A stretch of DNA of 48,277 nucleotides from Psychrobacter sp. (lineage in GTDB: Bacteria > Pseudomonadota > Gammaproteobacteria > Pseudomonadales > Moraxellaceae). Every line of letters starts with the position of its first letter. Positions within the stretch are counted from its first letter, which is position 1. Location: positions 1 through 48,277 of the forward strand of contig NZ_JAGLBC010000005.1 of NCBI RefSeq assembly GCF_018260395.1, in the 5' to 3' direction. The translations under genes were made by a program, and so were the position numbers. The notes below the pieces were generated by a model, which was not told where the DNA came from, searched no databases, and saw only the letters and a program-made list of their open reading frames with translations. Below, piece after piece: positions 1 to 8,329 of the stretch.

Positions 1-193
1 TACGAACTTAGCTTATGATGAACTGAAATAGTTTTATGTCAGATTAAATTGTTTTTAAATTTGGTATTATTGTCTTAATTGGTTGATGACCTTAATTAAT
101 GATGAGACTTAATTAAAATAAACTTTGATTGACTTCTATTTAGTTGGTTAATATAGAATTACTATTCTAACAACCTTTTTTAGAGTATTCGCT

Positions 194-739
194 ATGCGAT
201 CAAAATACAGACAGCAGCTGCAAAAATTGCTCAAGCCTCTGAATGGAGTGGCTAAAGTATCCACCCAAGACTTAATGACAAAATTTGGGCCTAAAAAAAG
301 CCGACTGCTAAATGACGCTGAGATAAAAATGGCACAGTCAGTATTTGGTGCCGCCTTTGATGTCAGTGAGGTACGTCTAAAGACGGCATGGTGGGTATTA
401 AAAAACTATGCTGTTAGTCCCAATGGCAATATCTATTTTAATCCAAATGACTGGATTGAGGACTTTAGCAAGCAGTCGTTAGGCAAAAAAAGTTGGTTAA
501 TTCATGAGTTAACGCATGTTTGGCAAATTCAACAGGGGTTAAAAGTGGTACGCGGTGCGCTACTCAATCGACGTTATGACTATGTATTAGAAGAAGGCAA
601 ATCCTTTTTTAAATACGGTATCGAACAACAAGCGCGTATGGTTGAAGATTACTTTGTGCGCCGCGAACAAGGTAGGGACTGTAACGCTTGGCAAGCTTGT
701 ATTCCATTTTTACAGCAAAGCAAGGATTTCCAGGCATGA
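194..739 (+). CDS. Small HExxH putative zinc metallopeptidase-like protein
   Basis: A 181-residue protein whose clearest feature is an IHELTHVWQ segment near residue 104. This is an HExxH zinc-binding helix of the kind found in gluzincin-like and DUF4157/'vgr-related' proteins. A glutamate further on (EEGKSFFKYGIEQQARMVEDY, about residues 133-153) could be the third zinc ligand. There is no signal peptide or membrane segment, so it is probably cytoplasmic, or exported by a route that needs no signal. The AUG start follows an AT-rich leader without a strong Shine-Dalgarno. It stands alone, about 350 bp from the convergent gltA. No substrate can be named, and the peptidase role is inferred only from the motif. 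Confidence 0.6.
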   Translation: MRSKYRQQLQKLLKPLNGVAKVSTQDLMTKFGPKKSRLLNDAEIKMAQSVFGAAFDVSEVRLKTAWWVLKNYAVSPNGNIYFNPNDWIEDFSKQSLGKKSWLIHELTHVWQIQQGLKVVRGALLNRRYDYVLEEGKSFFKYGIEQQARMVEDYFVRREQGRDCNAWQACIPFLQQSKDFQA

Positions 740-926
740 ATAATAGAACAACCTGTAAAACTCTTATAAATCTAACAAATCCAAACTATAGAGTTTAACG
801 ATTAAATTGCAAGTCATGACAAGCAGATTGAACAATTCAAACAACAGTTGAAAAAGTTCAAATAAGACTTTATTAGATAAGATAGTTGTACAAGTTTGAA
901 TGATTGAGTGCTTTAAATTAATGCAT

Positions 927-963
927 AAAAAAGGCCCCCGGTACTGATATCGGAGGCCTTTCG
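927..963 (-). terminator. Rho-independent terminator of gltA, probably bidirectional
   Basis: An 11-bp stem (GGCCCCCGGTA / TATCGGAGGCC) with a 4-base loop has one mismatch and one wobble pair. On the minus strand it is followed by a run of six U, which suits gltA. The plus-strand side has only UUUCG, so termination of the HExxH gene from the other side would be weaker. Confidence 0.75.
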
Positions 964-1003
964 TTTAGCTTATTAATCATCAGTTGCCTATTAAGTTAGT
1001 TTT

Positions 1004-1053
1004 TATAGCTTAATAAATACTGAGCTTACTAAATATGAAGCTTACGAAATATA
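1004..1053. repeat. Degenerate tandem repeat, about 3 x 16-17 bp
   Basis: Three diverged copies of a unit resembling TGAGCTTACTAAATATG lie just downstream of the gltA stop. Unit length and sequence differ from the other arrays in the window. Confidence 0.5.
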
Positions 1054-1086
1054 AACTACTATTTAGGATTTTCTATACAACTACGC

Positions 1087-2367
1087 TTATTTACGATCTT
1101 CAAGCTTAACAAAGTCACGCTGCGTTTCGCCAGTGTATAACTGACGAGGACGACCAATCTTAAATGGTGCTGAATGCATTTCTAACAAGTGGCTGATCCA
1201 ACCTGAAGTACGCGCTAAAGCAAAGATAACAGTAAACATTGAAGTTGGGATGCCAATAGCTTTTAGGATGATACCTGAGTAGAAGTCAACGTTTGGATAT
1301 AAATTACGTTTTACAAAGTACTCATCTTCAAGAGCGATTTTCTCAAGCTTCATAGCCAGCTCAAGCTTAGGATCATTGATACCTAAAGCGCCTAAAACTT
1401 CATCACAAGTTTCTTTCATAACTTTGGCACGTGGATCAAAGTTTTTATAAACGCGGTGACCAAAGCCCATTAGCTTCACTTCTTTACGTTTCACTTTTTC
1501 CATGAACTCGTCAACGTTTTCAACGGTACCAATTTCGTCTAGCATTTTTAGTACGGCTTCGTTAGCGCCACCGTGTGATGGACCCCAAAGTGCTACAATA
1601 CCAGCAGCAATACACGCATAAGGGTTAGCGCCAGTTGAAGCTGTCAAACGAACCGTAGAGGTAGAAGCGTTTTGCTCATGGTCTGCATGCAGGGTGAAGA
1701 TCTTATCCATTGCTTTAGCAATAATTGGATTTACTTTGTAATCTCTATCAGCAGGCGTAGCAAACATCATGTACAAGAAGTTTTCCGCGTAATTGAAGTC
1801 ATTACGTGGGTACATGAAAGGTTCGCCCTTGGTGTATTTGTAGCTCATCGCGGCGAGAGTTGGCATTTTTGCGATTAAGCGAATAGCCGTAATGTCACGC
1901 TGTTTTTCATCAGTTACATCTAAGTTATCATGATAAAAAGCAGATAAAGCGCCGACCACACCTACCATAATAGCCATTGGGTGCGCATCACGACGGAAAC
2001 CTTCATAAAATTTACGTAATTGATCATGAACGCCTGTATGTTCTCTTATGTTTTTATAGAACTCTTCTTTTTGTTCAGCATTTGGTAAATCACCATGAAG
2101 TAAGGCATAGCAAACTTCTAAGTATTCAGCATTATCAGCCAATTGATCGATGGGATAACCACGGTGTAACAACTCACCTTTATCACCATCAATATAGGTG
2201 ATTTCTGATTCAACAGGTGCCGTTACTTTGAAACCTGGGTCATAAGTCCAATAGCCTGCTTCTTGAAAAGCTGAAACGTCAACTACTGATGGACCAAGAG
2301 TGCCCTTAATAATCGGTAATTCATATTCCTGTCCATCTACCTTTAGATATGCAGTTTCGTTAGCCAT
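1087..2367 (-). CDS. gltA: Citrate synthase, type II (hexameric)
   Basis: Condenses acetyl-CoA and oxaloacetate to citrate, the entry step of the TCA cycle, in the cytosol. The 426-residue length is that of NADH-sensitive Gram-negative GltA. The catalytic triad is visible: His in GPSHGGANE (about 265), His in [13 protein letters not shown] (about 304) and Asp in NVDFYSG (about 361). The family segment [14 protein letters not shown] is also present. An AAGAGGA ribosome site sits 7 bases before the ATG. The gene is divergent from sdhCDAB across a 1.5-kb AT-rich spacer, the usual arrangement in Pseudomonas and Moraxellaceae. The hairpin at 927-963 terminates it. Confidence 0.98.
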   Translation of the reverse strand: MANETAYLKVDGQEYELPIIKGTLGPSVVDVSAFQEAGYWTYDPGFKVTAPVESEITYIDGDKGELLHRGYPIDQLADNAEYLEVCYALLHGDLPNAEQKEEFYKNIREHTGVHDQLRKFYEGFRRDAHPMAIMVGVVGALSAFYHDNLDVTDEKQRDITAIRLIAKMPTLAAMSYKYTKGEPFMYPRNDFNYAENFLYMMFATPADRDYKVNPIIAKAMDKIFTLHADHEQNASTSTVRLTASTGANPYACIAAGIVALWGPSHGGANEAVLKMLDEIGTVENVDEFMEKVKRKEVKLMGFGHRVYKNFDPRAKVMKETCDEVLGALGINDPKLELAMKLEKIALEDEYFVKRNLYPNVDFYSGIILKAIGIPTSMFTVIFALARTSGWISHLLEMHSAPFKIGRPRQLYTGETQRDFVKLEDRK

Positions 2368-3925
2368 AAAATCCTCTTAATTATTGTAATAACAGTAAGT
2401 TTGGGGTGAATAACATTGATATAAGTCGAAAAGCATTGAGTTGGCTTTAAACCAATCTTAATCGCTTTATAAATAATAGTAATGCTATCGGGTCTAACAC
2501 TTTAGTATAAATTTAATCTTTGCTCTATTTAATCTTTGTTCTATTAACTATCAATCCCTTTAGAATTAATGCTTTTAATAAAAAAAATGACTAAAACAGC
2601 GTTAAATAAATTTTTCAAAGCATTAATTTTACGCCTTGTTTAATAACACATGCCAGTATTTAGTAAATAATTACCCTTAAATATGCACTAACTCTGGCTT
2701 TATGTATGCACTATTTATGCCTTTTCCACAGTAAGGATGACTGAAAAAGGCCAAAATTGCTAGTTTTCTTCATCAATCGATTGCTTACAGTAGATAAGGG
2801 AGCACAGTAAGATTAAATCAAATCAATGATTTGATAGATTTAGGCATATACAAAGATCTAGATATATACCGACCATATAATATCAGTAAACAGACGATAT
2901 TGAAAAAAACATTTATAACGTAAAATCGCCCCTATAGTCAATGTAAAGACTATATATGAACGTATCTTACAGGCTGATTTTTTAGTACATTTTGATGACA
3001 ATTAAAATATTTAGCTATCATATAACCATAACCTAGAATTTTATTAACAAGTTTTGATTATTGTATGATTTTAAATTCGATTAATACAACTGAGTTACAG
3101 GATTGGACGGATTAGCGAATCCTGTTAATACGCTTTGATAGCAGTTATTTTATTATGCCTAAAAATATCAATCTAGCTGATTAAATTTGAATAAATAGGA
3201 TGCAATCATTAAAAAAATACTACAATAGTTTGGTGTTAATTAAACGATAATATTAATAAGCATAAGATATAAGCATTTAACATCTTAGTTGCTTATAAAA
3301 AATTTGATGTAGCTTTATCAATAGTAACTAAATTGTTAGCGAATAAGTGACTGTTTAAGCTTATTTGGTATTTTAATTGTAATTGATAACAACAAACTCT
3401 ATAATTACAGCGTTATAGATGCTGGCTTAGTATTTATCTGTTAGATTGCAAACTTTTTAAATAGTATAAATTTTGACTAGTAATAGCCTACACTTTATAA
3501 ATAGTGGATGGTTACAACGTTTATTGTGAATAAAATTCGCTACATAACTAAAATAGTTTTAAATTTTTATGATATTTTTTGCGAATCAACAAATGATAGT
3601 TAAGTCGCCAACGCCTTTTGAGCGTAAGCTTTTGCATCGAATCTTAATACTCTAAAATTTTTATTTGTAATCATTCTTAGTTGTTCATATTACAAAAATT
3701 AGAGTGCTGTAGCTTTACAGTACGGCTAAATACTAATTTAGCTTGTTAGCAACTCCTTAACTTATAAGTCTCGTGCACGTATTAGACAACAGAACTTAAG
3801 CATTGAATCAAACAGATGGCATTGATAAAAGCTTGTAATGTTAAATAGGTTTGAAATTTTGCTTTTAGTAAGTGAAAGGTCTTAATAGCGTAATCACGAG
3901 TGTCAACCGCAAAAGGACGCCCGCT
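2368..3925. promoter_or_regulatory. Long AT-rich divergent control region gltA / sdhC
   Basis: About 1.5 kb with no credible ORF: the six-frame ORFs near 3782-4116 on the minus strand are shadows of sdhC. It must hold the gltA and sdh promoters. Visible items are a perfect 8-bp inverted repeat at 3097-3125 (ACAGGATT / AATCCTGT) and the motif AAAATCGCCCCTAT at 2922-2935, which recurs upstream of the alanine-type symporter gene. I recognise no tRNA or small RNA family. Confidence 0.55.
3097..3125. promoter_or_regulatory. Inverted repeat in the gltA-sdhC spacer
   Basis: Perfect 8-bp arms ACAGGATT and AATCCTGT flank a 13-base loop. There is no U-tract, so it is not a standard terminator. It could be an operator or a structured leader; its function is unknown. 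Confidence 0.35.
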
Positions 3926-4303
3926 GTGAAAAGCAATCGACCGATTAATCTGCCACTTAGCCAAGTGATTAGCGTTAACAGTTCACCGACAGCCAGAGCA
4001 TCGATTTTACATCGTATTTCAGGAGTTATTCTATTTTTATTAATTCCAGTTTTGCTATGGCTTCTACAAACTTCAATATATTCTCCTGAACGTTTTAATG
4101 CTGTTTTTGACAACATGGTATTGCGCTTTATTGTGTGGATATTTGTTGCTGCAACTGCTTACCATTTTGTGATGGGCATCAAGCATTTACTTGCCGATAT
4201 GGGCTTTAATGAAGAGCTTCAATCTGGTAGAAGAGCGTCAATTGTGACCTTTATTATTGCTGCTATACTAATAGTGCTGTCATTTATATGGGTGATGTTC
4301 TAA
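3926..4303 (+). CDS. sdhC: Succinate dehydrogenase cytochrome b556 subunit
   Basis: Membrane anchor subunit of complex II, carrying electrons from SdhB to ubiquinone with haem b. Family signatures are SILHRISGVILF (quinone-site helix) and HFVMGIKHLLADMG, which contains the haem-ligand histidine. Three membrane helices are evident. The track ORF begins at a GTG at 3872 with no ribosome site. I prefer the GTG at 3926, which has AAGGA 8 bases upstream and gives a 125-residue protein starting MKSNRPINLPLSQV, matching where relatives begin. Its stop overlaps the sdhD start (TAATG), so the two are translationally coupled. It is the first gene of sdhCDAB. Confidence 0.93.
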   Translation: MKSNRPINLPLSQVISVNSSPTARASILHRISGVILFLLIPVLLWLLQTSIYSPERFNAVFDNMVLRFIVWIFVAATAYHFVMGIKHLLADMGFNEELQSGRRASIVTFIIAAILIVLSFIWVMF

Positions 4304-4674
4304 TGAGAAATGATTCTGGAATTAAAAGTGCGACCGGCCTAACTGGCTCAGGATCGCGCGATTGGATTATGCAACGTATAAGTGCTGTGGTATTAGCTGT
4401 ATACACAGTGGTGATGGTGGCTTTCTTCTTGCTTCATGGTAGCGTAAATTATGAGCAATGGGTAACGTTCGTCATGAGCATGCCAATGCGTTTATTAAGT
4501 TTACTGGCGATAGTTGCCTTAGCGGTACACGCTTGGGTAGGCATGTGGACGATCTTTACTGACTATGTTAAATCTACTGGTCTGCGCATTGTATTACAGG
4601 CTGCTATGATCATCGCAATTTTAGTATACCTATTTTGGGGCGTCATGATTTTTTGGGGCCGTGGCATCATGTAA
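4303..4674 (+). CDS. sdhD: Succinate dehydrogenase hydrophobic anchor subunit
   Basis: Second membrane anchor of complex II, forming the quinone and haem b site with SdhC. It has three hydrophobic helices and the signature HAWVGMWTIFTDYVK, very close to the SdhD consensus. The track start at 4288 lies inside sdhC. The ATG at 4303 overlaps the sdhC stop in a TAATG junction and gives MRNDSGIKSATGL, 123 residues, the expected size. A 269-bp gap separates it from sdhA, wider than in enterobacterial sdh operons. Confidence 0.92.
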   Translation: MRNDSGIKSATGLTGSGSRDWIMQRISAVVLAVYTVVMVAFFLLHGSVNYEQWVTFVMSMPMRLLSLLAIVALAVHAWVGMWTIFTDYVKSTGLRIVLQAAMIIAILVYLFWGVMIFWGRGIM

Positions 4675-4943
4675 CTTAATAGCTCGTTTATTTATATGAT
4701 CTCTAAGTTTTAATACTTTAATTGGAATCTATAAATAGGCGCTATATAGTTAATAGATGAACCAAAACAACTTTAGACAAAAGCGAGCCTGTCTGGTAAT
4801 GAGAGGCTATTTTAGTAACTTAATTGATTCAAGCAGCATTGGCTATATTAGCTAAAAAGTCTTAAGACAAGCTTGAAATAAGTTGCTTAATAGTGACCAT
4901 CGCCAGCTAATATGACGACTAACGTATTCATTAGGAAAACGTA

Positions 4944-6794
4944 ATGGCAACTAGACAAGACAATACAATAAGCAATATTAAAACCCTAAATTACGACTCT
5001 GTTATCGTTGGCGGTGGCGGCTCAGGTATGCGTGCAGCTCTGCAATTAGCAGATGGTGGCATGAAAGTAGCTGTTATTACCAAAGTATTCCCAACTCGTT
5101 CGCACACTGTTGCGGCTCAGGGTGGTATCGGTGCAAGTTTAGGTAACATGAGTGATGATAACTGGCACTTCCATTTTTATGACACTGTAAAAGGTTCAGA
5201 TTGGTTGGGTGACCAAGACGCTATCGAATTTATGTGCCGTGAAGCGCCAAAAGTGGTTTATGAGCTTGAGCACATGGGTATGCCGTTTGACCGTAACCCA
5301 GATGGTACGATTTATCAACGTCCTTTTGGTGGTCATACCTCTAACTATGGTGAAAAAGCAGTACAACGTGCTTGTGCAGCGGCTGACCGTACAGGGCATG
5401 CTTTATTGCATACTTTATATCAAAAGAACTTAGAAGCGGGTACTGAATTCTTCATCGAGTGGATCGCATTAGATTTAATCAAAGATGAAAAAGGCGATAT
5501 CAACGGTGTGGTAGCAATTGAACAAGAAACTGGTACCGTTGCTGTATTCCAAGCCACCAATACTGTATTAGCTACAGGTGGTGCAGGTCGTATATTCTCA
5601 GCATCAACAAACGCCTATATTAATACAGGTGATGGTTTAGGTATGGCAGTTCGTGCTGGTATTCCTTTACAAGATATGGAATTTTGGCAATTCCACCCTA
5701 CCGGTGTATTCGGTGCAGGGGTACTTCTAACAGAAGGTTGTCGTGGTGAAGGTGCTATCTTACGTAATAAAGATGGTGAAGCCTTCATGGAACGTTACGC
5801 GCCTACGGTTAAAGATTTGGCGCCTCGTGACTTAGTATCACGTTCTATGGACCAAGAGATTAAAGAAGGTCGTGGCTGTGGACCAAATGCGGATCATATC
5901 GTAATGGACATGACGCATTTGGGTGTCGATACTATAATGAAGCGTCTGCCTTCAGTATTTGAAATTGGTAAAAACTTTGCTAACGTTGATATTACTAAAG
6001 AGCCAATCCCAGTTATTCCAACTATTCACTATATGATGGGCGGTATTCCAACCACTATTCATGGTCAGGTAATTGTTCCTAATTTAGAAGGGAATGTTGA
6101 CGAGCACGGCTTATATACAGAAGGTAAGATTGTTAAAGGTCTATATGCCATTGGTGAGTGTGCTTGTGTAAGCGTTCACGGTGCTAACCGTTTAGGAACC
6201 AACTCTTTACTTGACTTGGTTGTCTTTGGACGCGCCGCTGGTAAACATATTATTGATAACTTTAGCAGCTCTGACCATACCTATCATCCTTTAAATCCAC
6301 GTGTATTAGACTATACCGTTGGTCGCTTAAATAAATTACAGCAATCAACCCAAGGTTATAACGCACAAGAAGTAGCAGATGAAATCCGTGCCACCATGCA
6401 GAAGCATGCTAGTGTGTTCCGTACTCAAGCTTTGATGGACGAAGGGGTTCAAAAGTTATTAGCGCTTCAAGATAAGGTCGATAACATTCATTTAGCTGAC
6501 AAGTCTCAAGTATTTAACACAGCGCGTATTGAAGCCTTAGAAGTTGCTAACCTTTATGAAGTTGCAAAAGCTACTATGCTTTCAGCTTCAAAACGTCAAG
6601 AGTGTCGTGGTGCGCATACTGTACTTGATTATGAGCGTCCAGAAGACGATGCAGTTGCGCCAAACGGTCGTAATGATAACGAGTGGATGAAGCATACAAT
6701 ATGGTATTCTGAAGGCAACAAGATTGTTTATAAGCCAGTTCGTAAAGTACCATTGACTGTTGATTATGTTGAACCAAAAGTGCGCGTTTACTAA
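4944..6794 (+). CDS. sdhA: Succinate dehydrogenase flavoprotein subunit
   Basis: Oxidises succinate to fumarate with covalently bound FAD, on the cytoplasmic face of complex II. Length is 616 residues, versus about 590 in E. coli. Visible motifs are VGGGGSGMRAAL (FAD Rossmann, about 21-32), RSHTVAAQGG with the FAD-linked His at about 54, TEGCRGEGAIL with active-site residues, and HGANRLGTNSLLDLVVFGR. TTAGGAAAA precedes the ATG at good spacing. It is followed 116 bp later by sdhB. The C-terminus ends in the family tail VPLTVDYVEPKVRVY. Confidence 0.98.
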   Translation: MATRQDNTISNIKTLNYDSVIVGGGGSGMRAALQLADGGMKVAVITKVFPTRSHTVAAQGGIGASLGNMSDDNWHFHFYDTVKGSDWLGDQDAIEFMCREAPKVVYELEHMGMPFDRNPDGTIYQRPFGGHTSNYGEKAVQRACAAADRTGHALLHTLYQKNLEAGTEFFIEWIALDLIKDEKGDINGVVAIEQETGTVAVFQATNTVLATGGAGRIFSASTNAYINTGDGLGMAVRAGIPLQDMEFWQFHPTGVFGAGVLLTEGCRGEGAILRNKDGEAFMERYAPTVKDLAPRDLVSRSMDQEIKEGRGCGPNADHIVMDMTHLGVDTIMKRLPSVFEIGKNFANVDITKEPIPVIPTIHYMMGGIPTTIHGQVIVPNLEGNVDEHGLYTEGKIVKGLYAIGECACVSVHGANRLGTNSLLDLVVFGRAAGKHIIDNFSSSDHTYHPLNPRVLDYTVGRLNKLQQSTQGYNAQEVADEIRATMQKHASVFRTQALMDEGVQKLLALQDKVDNIHLADKSQVFNTARIEALEVANLYEVAKATMLSASKRQECRGAHTVLDYERPEDDAVAPNGRNDNEWMKHTIWYSEGNKIVYKPVRKVPLTVDYVEPKVRVY

Positions 6795-6910
6795 GATAAG
6801 CTTGATTGACGTAGCCTATTTGAATTTAATTTTTTGAATTAGTAAAGCTGTTTAACTTTACCTTAGTTTGGTATTAAATTAGCAGTTTTACGCCGTGTGG
6901 AGTTAGCAAT

Positions 6911-7621
6911 ATGAGCCGAGGTACTCGCACCATAGAAATATACCGCTACGACCCTGATAAGGACGCAGCCCCTTACATGCAAACTTATACGATTGAGCTT
7001 CTAGACTCTGATCGTATGTTGCTTGACGTTTTACTTCGTTTGAAAAAACAAGATGAAGGCATCACCTTTAGACGCTCTTGCCGCGAAGGCATTTGTGGTT
7101 CTGATGGGGTTAACATCAATGGTAAAAACGGTCTAGCATGTTTAATTAACATGAACACTTTACCTGAGAAAATCACAGTACGTCCTCTACCAGGTCTGCC
7201 TGTGGTACGTGATTTGGTTGTGGACATGAACCAGTTCTATGAACAATATGAAAAAGTACACCCGTACTTAATCAATGATCAACCTGCACCGCCTACTGAG
7301 CGTTTACAATCTCCTGAAGACCGTGAGAAGTTAAATGGCTTATACGAGTGTATTTTATGTGCATGTTGTTCTACTAGCTGTCCATCATTTTGGTGGAATC
7401 CTGATAAATTCTTAGGACCATCTGCGTTACTCAATGCATATCGCTTTGTTGCAGATAGCCGTGACAGTGATACCCAAGCACGTTTAGCTCGTATGGACGA
7501 TCCATTCAGTCTATTCCGTTGCCGCGGTATTATGAACTGTGTTGCAGTATGTCCTAAAGGTTTAAATCCAACTCGTGCTATTGGGCATCTACGTAACATG
7601 TTACTAGAGCAAGCTGGTTAA
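6911..7621 (+). CDS. sdhB: Succinate dehydrogenase iron-sulfur subunit
   Basis: Transfers electrons from FAD in SdhA to the quinone in SdhC/D. All three cluster motifs are intact: CREGICGSDG plus a later Cys for [2Fe-2S], CILCACCSTSCP for [4Fe-4S], and CRGIMNCVAVCPKGLNP for [3Fe-4S]. At 236 residues it is normal size. GGAG lies 8 bases before the ATG. It is the last gene of sdhCDAB, with a clear terminator just downstream. Confidence 0.98.
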   Translation: MSRGTRTIEIYRYDPDKDAAPYMQTYTIELLDSDRMLLDVLLRLKKQDEGITFRRSCREGICGSDGVNINGKNGLACLINMNTLPEKITVRPLPGLPVVRDLVVDMNQFYEQYEKVHPYLINDQPAPPTERLQSPEDREKLNGLYECILCACCSTSCPSFWWNPDKFLGPSALLNAYRFVADSRDSDTQARLARMDDPFSLFRCRGIMNCVAVCPKGLNPTRAIGHLRNMLLEQAG

Positions 7622-7653
7622 ATTGAGTTAGCAATACTTTACGTGAATACCAC

Positions 7654-7686
7654 AGACCTCTATTTGTTGATAGGGGTCTTTTTTTG
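7654..7686 (+). terminator. Rho-independent terminator after sdhB
   Basis: A 10-bp stem (AGACCTCTAT / ATAGGGGTCT, one wobble) with a 6-base loop is followed by a run of U. It ends the sdh transcription unit and separates it from sucA. Confidence 0.85.
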
Positions 7687-8329
7687 TTAAAATTAACTCT
7701 GCTCAAATGATGAACATTTAGATTATAAATAGCTAATATTAATCATTCAAAACTTATTATTTTTGGTTATGTGATACCCTTATATTGAGTGTGCAACTGT
7801 ATTCTAAAATTGTTACGATATACAGTATGGTGCATTAACATGGCGTAATAATTGCATAAATTATATAGATAACTAACTATGCCAATAGCTGCCAAAATGA
7901 AGTGCTTTAAACAAATGCTTTAGTTATTAGGTGATTTAGTTATCAGGTGATTTAGCTATTAAAATTCTATTTAAAATTTAATCGTATACAGCCGAATTTA
8001 GAACTAAAATAAAAATATGCAAAATTAATAAATTTAAAAAAATTTAGCTCTATATTAAAAATCTTAAAACAAATAATAAAATGAATAAATTACAGTTGAT
8101 ATAAGTGATGTATCCTATTATGAAAGAACAAATAAAAACATAGAAAGATAATAAAACTTATATCAATAAGTTTGTATATTTGACTTGCCGTAATTGTTGA
8201 TTATTTCATAAATATTTTAAATCATTATATTTGAATATTTTAAATGCTTATTATTAATTATCAATTCATGCAATAGCTCTTTAAATGAGTTTTATTTTAA
8301 TCAAACCTTAATGTTAATAAGAAAAGACT
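7687..8329. promoter_or_regulatory. AT-rich leader region upstream of sucA
   Basis: About 640 bp without a gene, placed between the sdh terminator and sucA. It should hold the sucAB promoter. A direct repeat GGTGATTTAGTTATCA / GGTGATTTAGCTATTA occurs near 7930-7963. No riboswitch or RNA gene is recognised. Confidence 0.45.

Larger units (their letters stand above)
740..1086. other. Intergenic region between convergent genes
   Basis: A 347-bp spacer between the HExxH gene and gltA, which converge. It holds a strong hairpin terminator around 927-963 and, closer to gltA, a degenerate tandem repeat of 16-17 bp (1004-1053). A short stretch at 813-863 could encode KQIEQFKQQLKKFK before a stop, but no start codon or ribosome site supports it. 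Nothing else is seen. Confidence 0.6.

Noticed and set aside
813-863. Possible coiled-coil gene remnant ending KQIEQFKQQLKKFK
   Set aside because: No start codon, no ribosome site and an in-frame stop just upstream. Too short to separate from chance in AT-rich DNA.
7279-7599. Minus-strand ORF of 106 residues inside sdhB
   Set aside because: It lies wholly within sdhB, whose cluster motifs are certain. It has no ribosome site or recognisable domain. The same reasoning removes the other nested ORFs (11651-11980, 11887-12204, 13113-13595, 15437-15790, 25057-25374 and others).
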